From: Bacillota bacterium
GTDB lineage: Bacteria; Bacillota; Clostridia; DSM-8532
Assembly: GCA_023415825.1 (NCBI GenBank)
Contig: JAEZJF010000010.1
Span: 196,810-260,809, forward strand
DNA length: 64,000 nucleotides
Direction: 5' to 3'
The notes beneath the pieces were generated by a model. The model worked only from the letters and a program-made list of their open reading frames with translations, ran no database searches and had not been told where the DNA came from. Shown piece by piece: positions 51,294 through 58,630 of the stretch (positions within the stretch are counted from its first letter, which is position 1; every line of letters starts with the position of its first letter). A program made the translations under genes and the position numbers.

Positions 51294-51614
51294 ATGTTTG
51301 CATTCAATAAGGCAATAAAAGAAAAACCCTGCGGGGAGGGCGTCACAAGAAAAATACTGGGCATGGGCGGCAAAATGATGATGGTGGAAGTGACCTTTAT
51401 AAAAGGTGCTGTCGGAGTACCGCATCGTCATTTCCATGAGCAGGTCAGCTATATTGCTGGTGGTAGCTTCGAGTTTGTGATAGAAGGAGAAAGGCAGATT
51501 GTACAGCAGGGTGACAGCATCTATATCCCTGCGAATGCCGAGCATGGTTGTCAAGCACTGGAGGACTCAATCATTGTGGATGTTTTTACTCCTCAAAGAG
51601 ATGATTTCTTGTAG
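51294..51614 (+). CDS. KdgF-like cupin
   Basis: Start chosen at ATG 51294 behind AAAGGAGAT, giving 106 residues. The cupin metal site is 'GVPHRHFHEQVSYIAGGSFE' (H-x-H-x2-E/Q) and 'GDSIYIPANAEHGCQALED', with the tail 'DVFTPQRDDFL'. This matches the KdgF family, which opens 4,5-unsaturated uronates from pectin and alginate breakdown to linear ketouronates. It is 37 bases after the DUF2264 gene, so the two form a sugar-acid catabolic unit. No transporter or sugar regulator is adjacent. Confidence 0.78.
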   Translation: MFAFNKAIKEKPCGEGVTRKILGMGGKMMMVEVTFIKGAVGVPHRHFHEQVSYIAGGSFEFVIEGERQIVQQGDSIYIPANAEHGCQALEDSIIVDVFTPQRDDFL

Positions 51615-51653
51615 GTTATGTGGAACAACAGGAATGGGGGCTCTTTGTTTAGC

Positions 51654-52241
51654 TCAGTCCACAACAATCTGATTTATTACTCCATTGAGCAGAATATCTG
51701 TAACAGATGTCTGAACATCCATGCTTTTATCCTGTAAATACATCCAACTTTGATAAAGAGCCTGAAATGAGTAAGATGCAGTCTTTATGTCACAGGAAAA
51801 ATTGATGCCATGATTGTGCAACGATTGAGCGGCGTCAATATTCTGTTCATTGAACGCCAATAATCGCTCTTTTGAAACCTTTCGGGCTATCAGCTTCGTG
51901 GTGGTCACATCAATTTTGTTAAGAATAGGATAACGGAGCATCATTTTGAACATAGCACCAAACGTCTGCCGGACGCGCTCCCTGCCAGGCAAATTGACAT
52001 TGGAAACCAAGATTGAATCTAGCTCTGTAAAGATTTTCTTTTGAACACCCTGAACAATGTCCAAATATAAAAATTCCTTGCTCTCATAAAATGTGTAAAA
52101 TGAAGCTTTGGCGATACCGACCGCTTCTACCAGATCATCAATTGTTACTTTTTTTATGCCATGTGCGGTAAATAGTCGTTCTCCCTCTGTAAGGAGCCTA
52201 TTGCGTATCTGTTCTTTTTCATTCTCACTAAACCGTGGCAT
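51654..52241 (-). CDS. TetR family transcriptional regulator
   Basis: The 195-residue protein has the TetR DNA-binding region 'VTIDDLVEAVGIAKASFYTF' preceded by 'LLTEGERLFTAHGIKK', and a helical ligand domain. It is the second gene after the PPM-type methyltransferase on the same strand (29-base gap). The pair is driven by the promoter at 53120-53148. Confidence 0.92.
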   Translation of the reverse strand: MPRFSENEKEQIRNRLLTEGERLFTAHGIKKVTIDDLVEAVGIAKASFYTFYESKEFLYLDIVQGVQKKIFTELDSILVSNVNLPGRERVRQTFGAMFKMMLRYPILNKIDVTTTKLIARKVSKERLLAFNEQNIDAAQSLHNHGINFSCDIKTASYSFQALYQSWMYLQDKSMDVQTSVTDILLNGVINQIVVD

Positions 52242-52270
52242 GTAAAACCTCCCTAGGAATATTACGCATT

Positions 52271-53059
52271 TTACCGGGCGAATTGGATATGTAGGATTTG
52301 ACTCCTATTTCTTGTGGAAGGCAAGAAATTGAAGACTCTGAAAAGTGAGGATTGACGCTCTTTGAGAAGGTTTCCGGTGCTCCATGCCTGAATTACTTTT
52401 ACTCTTGCATTCAGTTTCTCAATGTCTTTTGCTTGGTCGATTCCCCATAAAAAGGTACTACTTATCTTTTTATTTATGAAAAAGCTGTGGACAACATCAA
52501 AAAACATATGCGCCCCCGCAAAATGTTTTGACAAAAGATCAAGTATCAACGCAACGTCATCTTCCGAAAAGTACATGAGTAGGCCCTCTGCAATAATTAT
52601 TATATTGGAACTTGCCGATGTATTTATTTCACTGACCCATGAGGCATCCAAGACAGATTTTGCGATAAATCGAACACGCTCATTTTCTGAGAAGAAGCGG
52701 CTCCGAATTGAAACAACCTCTGGTAAATCTAAGTCATACCACTTTAAGATGCCATTATCCACTCTGCATATTCGGGTATCCAATCCTGCTCCAAGATTGA
52801 TAATGGTGGCGTCTGGATTCTTAGCCAGGATATTTTTCACTTCATCATCGATGACTTTTGTACGCGCTAAAATACCTAGTGTTGATATTTCGCCACCATT
52901 AATCACCTTGTTGCCGGTATCTATTTTGCTGATAATTTCCACAGATTTTCTGTCTGAAATAATAGGGTTGTCCCTTGCCATTTCAGCAGCTCTTGCTGCC
53001 AAAGGGATAAATAATGTTTCTGAAATCGGTAACATATCATTACTATTAGTTGTTTGCAT
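52271..53059 (-). CDS. PPM/LCMT-type SAM-dependent methyltransferase
   Basis: The 262-residue protein has 'TIINLGAGLDTRICRVDN', the SAM motif of the PPM (leucine carboxyl methyltransferase-like) family, followed by 'WYDLDLPEVV'. 'IIIAEGLLMYFSEDDV' is also characteristic, and the N-terminus 'ISETLFIPLAARAAEMARDN' is typical. Such enzymes methylate carboxylates or polyketide-type small molecules. Co-transcription with TetR suggests it responds to a small ligand. Confidence 0.85.
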   Translation of the reverse strand: MQTTNSNDMLPISETLFIPLAARAAEMARDNPIISDRKSVEIISKIDTGNKVINGGEISTLGILARTKVIDDEVKNILAKNPDATIINLGAGLDTRICRVDNGILKWYDLDLPEVVSIRSRFFSENERVRFIAKSVLDASWVSEINTSASSNIIIIAEGLLMYFSEDDVALILDLLSKHFAGAHMFFDVVHSFFINKKISSTFLWGIDQAKDIEKLNARVKVIQAWSTGNLLKERQSSLFRVFNFLPSTRNRSQILHIQFAR

Positions 53060-53119
53060 GATATTCTTCTTTCATCGTATTTTTCACTATATATACCAAA
53101 TAAAATAATCCGTATACAT

Positions 53120-53148
53120 AGTATATATTATGCTTTGGTAAGTGTCAA
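53120..53148 (-). promoter_or_regulatory. Sigma-A promoter of the methyltransferase/TetR unit
   Basis: On the minus strand TTGACA (53148-53143), 17 bases, TATACT (53125-53120). Imperfect dyad GTATAC-ATA-GTATAT at 53112-53126 over the -10 may be the TetR operator. Confidence 0.7.
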
Positions 53149-53249
53149 TTAAGAAAATAATTAATATTTTCACGTCTTTACTTTTGGTAGAATATTAATG
53201 TGTCACCACATTTTATGGCGTAAAGAGTGGTTGGGATTCGGAGGAGACT

Positions 53250-54596
53250 ATGAACGAGATGTTTACGATGACAGCATTGGAGCTTGCACGTGTGATTCGA
53301 GACAGACGCCTTGGTGTTGAGGAACTTACAAGGGCATACATTGAACGGATAGAGCATTTTGACGGAGTGAATGGTCTAAATGCGGTAGCAGAATTAAATG
53401 ATAATGCTATAGCACAAGCTAAAAAAATGGATTCCATGAAGACTGACCGCAGTGGAGCCATGTTTGGGCTGCCGGTGCTGATAAAGGATAATATCGATGT
53501 TTCTGGATTACATACAACAGCCGGTAGCCTTGCTCTGGCAGACAACCTTGCTAAAAAGGATGCTCATATTGTGGCAAATTTGCGTCACAATGGCGCTTTG
53601 ATATTAGGAAAAACCAATATGACTGAATTTGCGAACTATACCGGTAGTAACATGCCCGGGGGGTATAGTTCGCGTGGCGGTCAGGTTAAAAACGCATATG
53701 ATAGTGCAAAAACCCCCAGTGGATCGAGTTCTGGTTCGGCCGTTGCAATGTCGGCAGGATTATGTTCTGCTGCAGTCGGTACGGATACATCCTTCTCCAT
53801 TGTTGGTTGTGTAACGGAAAATGGTGTTACGGGGCTTAAGCCAACTCACGGTTCGTTGTCGTCAAAGGGGATTATACCTATAGCGAAAACCCTTGATAGT
53901 GCAGGTCCTGTTACCCGTGACCTAACTGACGCACTGCTTGTTTATTCCTGTATGAAAGATGAAGTACTGCAGCCAGTTGAACCTATGGCTCCGGAAAACA
54001 TACGCCTAGCCATAAATATCTTCAATAGGGATCAGGTTTCCGAAGAGCAGCTTGCGAGATATGATGCTGTGCATAGTGCGCTAAAAGCTAATCGTGTGCA
54101 GATCACAGAGGTTACTCATGCGTATACAGAATATCAACGTGATATTTCACGCTGTGAATTTCGGCATGATCTTGAGGAATATTTATCGCATTCTTGTGCG
54201 CGGCGACGGACGTTGGAGGAAATAGTAAACTACTTTGAAGCTAATCCGGAGCAAATGATGAAATATGGCCATGCATATCTGCGGGGCGCATTGGATGGGG
54301 CTTCAGGAAAGCTTGATGATATTGCATATATTAAAGCTATGTCTGAGCGCAAGAGGCTTCGCAATCAGATACTTGAAAGTATTGGCGAATGCGATGCTTG
54401 TTTGATGACCGGACCGACTAACATCATGCATTTCATTGGGTTGCCATCACTAGCCCTAAAACTCGGCATGGCTGATGATGGAACACCGCGCGGTATGATA
54501 CTTTACGGTACAGACGAACGGCGACTTTTCGCTGCTGCGTTGACTATTGAGCAGTATTGTGCGCCCATTACCCTGCCAAATTTTGTAGCCCGATAG
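53250..54596 (+). CDS. Amidase signature family hydrolase
   Basis: The 448-residue protein has the amidase-signature triad region. Lys is in 'LPVLIKDNIDVSG' (about residue 77), and the Gly/Ser-rich loop is 'TPSGSSSGSAVAMSAG'. The nucleophile segment is 'GTDTSFSIVG', followed by 'NGVTGLKPTHG'. The usual GTDTGGS reads GTDTSFS, an uncommon change next to the nucleophile. Substrate unknown (small amide). GGAGGAGAC precedes ATG 53250. It is divergent from the methyltransferase/TetR unit. Confidence 0.85.
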   Translation: MNEMFTMTALELARVIRDRRLGVEELTRAYIERIEHFDGVNGLNAVAELNDNAIAQAKKMDSMKTDRSGAMFGLPVLIKDNIDVSGLHTTAGSLALADNLAKKDAHIVANLRHNGALILGKTNMTEFANYTGSNMPGGYSSRGGQVKNAYDSAKTPSGSSSGSAVAMSAGLCSAAVGTDTSFSIVGCVTENGVTGLKPTHGSLSSKGIIPIAKTLDSAGPVTRDLTDALLVYSCMKDEVLQPVEPMAPENIRLAINIFNRDQVSEEQLARYDAVHSALKANRVQITEVTHAYTEYQRDISRCEFRHDLEEYLSHSCARRRTLEEIVNYFEANPEQMMKYGHAYLRGALDGASGKLDDIAYIKAMSERKRLRNQILESIGECDACLMTGPTNIMHFIGLPSLALKLGMADDGTPRGMILYGTDERRLFAAALTIEQYCAPITLPNFVAR

Positions 54597-54940
54597 TACA
54601 TGGTTTGGTAACGCGAATCCAGACACCAACAATGTATAGTCTCTGGTGACAAATATATATGTTCAGAATGGGATGGCGGTAATCCAGTCTGCCAAATAAT
54701 CAAAGGCAATTTTATTACAGGTTTACGGGCGAGCCAGTTAAAAAACACAAGAAATAAAACCCTTAAGGGTTAATAACGATTATAAACCAATTCACATCTT
54801 AAAAATGTAGGGAATTTTGACAAAAAACTTAAAAATACTACAAAATTGAGTATGAATAAAAAAAGTATGCTGTATTCTTTTATACGGTATACCTTTTTTT
54901 AGCTTTAAAAAGGCAAGGAATGTGTAGTAATATTTGCTGT
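54597..54940. repeat. Gene-free stretch with first copy of a repeated terminator module
   Basis: Bases about 54829-54900 (AAATACTACAAAATTGAGTA onward) repeat the tail module found at 55090-55160 and 61136-61206. A diverged 11-bp hairpin with two G-U pairs (54865-54875 with 54882-54892) is followed by a T run. Bases 54597-54828 show no gene or other signal. Confidence 0.6.
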
Positions 54941-55160
54941 CTTGGTAGACGCCAAGTAAGAGATGCTCAGCTTGCGAGGGATAGATTGAGCGCAAGAGAG
55001 ATTGCAGACAAGCTGTATATACCCGAAACAACTATTAGAACAACCCTTAGAAACGTATACAGTAAAATTAACATTCATTCAAAAACTTTAAATACTACAA
55101 AATTGAGTATGAACAAAAAAATGATCTGCTGTATTCTGTTACAGCAGATCATTTTTTTAT
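54941..55160 (+). pseudogene. Decayed copy of the LuxR gene 3' end plus its terminator
   Basis: CTTGGTAGACG at 54941 matches 60892-60902 of the LuxR gene, then jumps to the segment from about 60960. The helix-turn-helix coding part ('DRLSAREIADKLYIPETT') is well conserved. A second deletion removes the last codons and stop. The copy ends with a near-identical hairpin (55119-55133 with 55140-55154, loop TTCTGT) and T run. It encodes no complete protein. Confidence 0.75.
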
Positions 55161-55218
55161 GTTTTAAAGAACAATGAAAAGCTTGAATGTGATACACATG
55201 TCCTTGACGGAGTAGATT

Positions 55219-55509
55219 ATGTTCGGGAATAATTCCGACGACGTCAATAAAGAGTATCAATGTTACGTTTTATACCACTTTTGTTCCAATAATGGAAAGC
55301 GGACGGTTTCGAACCACCTTTCCGGAATGATGACTCTCTTCATATACCCTATTCAGTTGCTTGATAGGCTAGAGAGAAAAGCGAATTCATTAATTCGGAA
55401 CAAAAAAAGGCAAAATAAAGACATGGTTAAGCGCAATATCCTTTATAAGTTTTATACTTATACCACCTATGCATTTCGATACATGCAATCACTTAAGGAG
55501 GAAAACTAA
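55219..55509 (+). CDS. Uncertain small ORF before the V4R gene
   Basis: A 96-codon frame begins ATG 55219 with a GGAG about ten bases upstream and ends just before the V4R start. The basic, Tyr-rich product ('RLERKANSLIRNKKRQNK') resembles no family I know. It may be real and co-transcribed or be the leader of the V4R-cyclase operon. Low confidence. Confidence 0.25.
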   Translation: MFGNNSDDVNKEYQCYVLYHFCSNNGKRTVSNHLSGMMTLFIYPIQLLDRLERKANSLIRNKKRQNKDMVKRNILYKFYTYTTYAFRYMQSLKEEN

Positions 55510-56031
55510 ATGAAGTATGAAAGCAAGCCATCCAAGTTCAAATGGGAGGAGCTTGGGGATATTAGCGCGGGAAGAGGAACTCTAGGGCCGGACATGCCGG
55601 TGCTCGTGTACCGGCTGCTCCAATACACCCTAAAGGATATCCTGGCCAGAGAATACGATGAGGATACTGCCAGCATCCTGTACCGGGCAGCCGGACATCT
55701 GGCCGGTACGGAACTGGCAAAAAATGTACTGGACCTTTCCGGTGAATTTGATTTCTTTGTCGCCAACCTGACAAATAAGCTTAAGGAACTGAAAATCGGT
55801 GTTCTGAACATTGAAAAAGCCGATTTGGATTTGCAAACCTTTACTCTGGCGGTTTCAGAGGATCTGGATTGTTCGGGCTTGCCGATTTCCGGCGAAACTG
55901 TATGTGAGTATGATGAGGGTTTTATTGCAGGGATTCTCGAAGCATACAGCGGGCGCCCTTTTACGGTCAGGGAGATCGACTGTTGGGCGACCGGAGCCAG
56001 AATATGCCGGTTCTCTGCAGAATTAAAATAA
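55510..56031 (+). CDS. V4R-domain sensor protein
   Basis: ATG 55510 follows AAGGAGG. The 173-residue protein ends with the V4R (4-vinyl-reductase) motif 'CEYDEGFIAGILEAYSGRPF' and 'REIDCWATGARICRFS', whose Cys residues are typical of the family. V4R domains bind small hydrophobic molecules or metals and often feed two-component or cyclase outputs. The diguanylate-cyclase gene starts 48 bases downstream, so it may be a separate sensor subunit for it. Ligand unknown. Confidence 0.82.
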   Translation: MKYESKPSKFKWEELGDISAGRGTLGPDMPVLVYRLLQYTLKDILAREYDEDTASILYRAAGHLAGTELAKNVLDLSGEFDFFVANLTNKLKELKIGVLNIEKADLDLQTFTLAVSEDLDCSGLPISGETVCEYDEGFIAGILEAYSGRPFTVREIDCWATGARICRFSAELK

Positions 56032-56079
56032 TTAGGGCTGCGATTAAATGAGAATGATCAGAAAAGGAGATGATAGAGA

Positions 56080-57357
56080 ATGGACGATGAAATCAAGGAA
56101 ACGCTTATAGCCATGCAAAATGTATTGGAAAAGCTGCTGTCCGGAAAACAGTGTGACCCAATTGAAGTACATTCTCAGATACCCGAATTGCAGAATCTAG
56201 CTATGCAGATAAATAAACTGATTCAAAATATAGATGAAATGAACTGTCTGGTGATTGACCTTTCAAAAGGTAAGTTGGACGGTCCCATTCCTTCCCGGTA
56301 TAACTACATGGCCAGCCCGCTGAAACAGCTTCACTCTCAACTATCCATTTTAGAATGGAATATGCGTCAATTGCAGTCGGGTTATGTAGTTAGTAAGCTG
56401 GAGTATACTGGAGAATTGATTGATGCCTTAAACGGACTAATTGATCAAGTTGCAGTTGCTTCCACGCAGGAAAGAAACAACATCGTCTCCAATACACCTA
56501 CATCGTTCAACAGTTGGCGTTACCACCAGATTCTCCAGGCACTCAATATGCTTCATATTTTGGTGATAGAAGTTGACAGCACTGGACGTGTGTTGTATGC
56601 TAACCGCCCGGCAAAAGAAATATTTGGCGAAATAGAATATATTTCTTCAGAACATGAAGAGAACAAGGTTCTAGAGGTTATTAAAAAGTTTAGTAAAGAG
56701 GGAAATACCTTTCCTGTTCTTCAAGAGATTTATGAGAATGACAAAAGCACATGGTACCGAATCACATCAGACAGGATTTTGCTTCCCAATGGACAAGTGT
56801 TATATATTCACATGATTGAAAATGTAAGTGAATGGAAAATTAACGAAAATCAATTGATGCTGTCAGCGTCGATGGACACGATGACGGCTGCTTATAACCG
56901 TAAAGCAGGGCTGGAGGAACTGGAAAATATTCTGACCTGCGCAGAACCATCGAAAACACACTGTATTGCCTTCGTTGATATCGATGGCTTAAAAACCATC
57001 AATGATACCTATGGTCACATTGAAGGGGATTATGCAATCAAGAGTATTTCAAATGTTCTTCTCTCATCGGTTCGCGGTTCGGATATGATCTGCAGACTTG
57101 GTGGCGATGAATTTTTAGTTATCTTTAAAAACTGTTCGGAAAGGGTGGCAGATAAAATCATCATGAGGATGCATGAGATGCTGAAGTACCTAAACCAAAA
57201 AAATCCGAAACCCTACGCATTGGCCTTCAGTTATGGTATTGTACCCTTTTCAACCACTTCTGGCTATAAGGCTGCTGAACTGTTGGAACTGGCCGACAAA
57301 AAGATGTATAAATATAAAAACGAAAGAAAAGCTAAAAACTTAAAACGTAAATATTAA
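56080..57357 (+). CDS. Diguanylate cyclase with PAS-like sensor and I-site
   Basis: The 425-residue protein has an N-terminal helical region ('EMNCLVIDLSKGKLDGPIPS', about residues 60-80), like that of some histidine-kinase sensors. A PAS-like domain follows ('LHILVIEVDSTGRVLYANRP', about 165-185), then a C-terminal GGDEF domain. The GGDEF motif is intact at about 341-345, and R332-x2-D335 five residues before it is a product-binding I-site, so the enzyme should make c-di-GMP and be inhibited by it. The domestic partner is probably the V4R protein. It is followed by a c-di-GMP riboswitch. Confidence 0.9.
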   Translation: MDDEIKETLIAMQNVLEKLLSGKQCDPIEVHSQIPELQNLAMQINKLIQNIDEMNCLVIDLSKGKLDGPIPSRYNYMASPLKQLHSQLSILEWNMRQLQSGYVVSKLEYTGELIDALNGLIDQVAVASTQERNNIVSNTPTSFNSWRYHQILQALNMLHILVIEVDSTGRVLYANRPAKEIFGEIEYISSEHEENKVLEVIKKFSKEGNTFPVLQEIYENDKSTWYRITSDRILLPNGQVLYIHMIENVSEWKINENQLMLSASMDTMTAAYNRKAGLEELENILTCAEPSKTHCIAFVDIDGLKTINDTYGHIEGDYAIKSISNVLLSSVRGSDMICRLGGDEFLVIFKNCSERVADKIIMRMHEMLKYLNQKNPKPYALAFSYGIVPFSTTSGYKAAELLELADKKMYKYKNERKAKNLKRKY

Positions 57358-57404
57358 TGATTACTAATTGATAATATATTGATTAACAGAAAACAATAAG
57401 GTAA

Positions 57405-57500
57405 CTTGTCACGATACTGGCAAACCGGTGGAAACGCCGGGACGCAAAGCAATAGGGCCTAATCCTCAGTCTGGAGGGATGGCTGCCTGGCTACCGAAAA
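57405..57500 (+). ncRNA. Cyclic di-GMP-I riboswitch (GEMM-I)
   Basis: The segment carries GEMM-I landmarks in order. GGCAAACC lies at 57419-57427, a GAAA tetraloop in GGTGGAAACGCC, GGGACGCAAAGC at 57440-57450 and AGGGCCTAA. A variable second stem follows, then GGCTGCCTGGCTACCGA ending near 57497. It lies 48 bases after the cyclase gene and about 300 before the LytTR gene, with a strong terminator in between as likely expression platform. Confidence 0.88.
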
Positions 57501-57561
57501 GATGGGTTTTTTATTTTGTCTGGATTTTTAACATAAACAGCTAGGTTTCCAGCTCAAAATA

Positions 57562-57604
57562 AAAGAGAGTGTCGCACAGGTTTTGTGGACATTCTCTTTT
57601 TTTT
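57562..57604 (+). terminator. Terminator downstream of the c-di-GMP riboswitch
   Basis: AAAGAGAGTGTC and the partner GACATTCTCTTT form a long stem (57562-57600) followed by a run of eight T. It sits between the aptamer and the LytTR gene, so it can act as the controlled terminator; it also closes the cyclase operon. 57605-57790 shows no other element. Confidence 0.75.
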
Positions 57605-57805
57605 GATTTTTTCTTTAGGCAAAACCTTAGTCTGGAAAACGCAATTTTTCAGACAGAGTCCGATGTTAATCTATTGAACTTATGTTTTTCTCGCATTTTA
57701 CGCAGACTAAATGAGTAATTGTTGTAGCTATCAACAAAACGGTAACTGGCAAAGTGACACCAGAAAGTCATTATAGCCATAAAAAATTTAAAGGGAGAAA
57801 ATATT

Positions 57806-58525
57806 ATGTTCAGTGTCTGCATTTGCGAAAACAATATAATGACCTCCAAGATATATAAAGAAATATTGGAAAGAATTTCACGTAAGCATGATATTGATAT
57901 TTCCATAGAGACTTTTCAGAGTGGTGAAGTGCTCTTGAAGGCGATAAACAAATTTTTGGTTGATATTATTTTTATGGATGTTTATTTAGAGGGAATAGAC
58001 GGAATTGAGACTGCCAGGCAGCTACAGCAGAATGGCTATCAACCTTCCCTAATATTCCTGACAAACAGTGTAAAACATGTATTTGAAGCATTTGATGTAA
58101 GACCGGTCAATTATCTAATTAAAGAGAAAATGACAGAAGAGAAGTTTGAAAGTACGTTTTTGAAGGCAGTCGATGTAGCCAAACGGAGAAGAAAGGAGCT
58201 TTTATTCTTCAAAGTTCGGAAGGGCAGGATTGTATTACAAATAAAGGACATTTCCAGTATTAATGTTTCAAAGCGCCTCATTACCGTCCACTGCAAAGAT
58301 AGAGTGAATCGGTTTTACAGCAATCTGGAGAAGTTGGAAAAACAATTGCAGGATAATAACTTTTTAAGGATACATCGATCCTATATCGTAAATTTATTAC
58401 ATATTACCACATTTTCTTCACATTACGTTATTTTAAAAAACGGAAACAAAGTACCTATAGGCACCACCTATGTCAATGAAGTAGAGCAGGCATTTTTGAA
58501 CTTATTTGGTAAAACTGAAAGCTAA
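57806..58525 (+). CDS. LytTR-type response regulator with reduced acidic pocket
   Basis: AAAGGGAGA precedes ATG 57806. The 239-residue protein has a receiver domain with phospho-acceptor in 'IIFMDVYLEG' (Asp about 58) and Lys in 'NYLIKEK'. A C-terminal LytTR domain follows ('INVSKRLITVHCKDRVN', 'NNFLRIHRSYIVNLLHI'). The usual acidic pair after strand 1 reads 'ICENN' (Glu8, Asn9), so metal binding may be weakened and control by phosphorylation is uncertain. No histidine-kinase gene is adjacent. It is the first gene after the riboswitch and probably shares a transcript with the LuxR gene. Confidence 0.88.
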   Translation: MFSVCICENNIMTSKIYKEILERISRKHDIDISIETFQSGEVLLKAINKFLVDIIFMDVYLEGIDGIETARQLQQNGYQPSLIFLTNSVKHVFEAFDVRPVNYLIKEKMTEEKFESTFLKAVDVAKRRRKELLFFKVRKGRIVLQIKDISSINVSKRLITVHCKDRVNRFYSNLEKLEKQLQDNNFLRIHRSYIVNLLHITTFSSHYVILKNGNKVPIGTTYVNEVEQAFLNLFGKTES

Positions 58526-58630
58526 ATTACCATACTGACCAGCGTGATTATTTCATTAATGATTTCGGGATGGGCACAACTAAAGGGGGACAGATGGTAT
58601 ATTCCCCCGATCAGAGTTGGAGGTAGAGGA

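Noticed and set aside
54920..55177. 85-codon ORF with a LuxR helix-turn-helix as a free-standing regulator
   Set aside because: Comparison with 60888-61206 shows two internal deletions and loss of the native stop; it is a relic.
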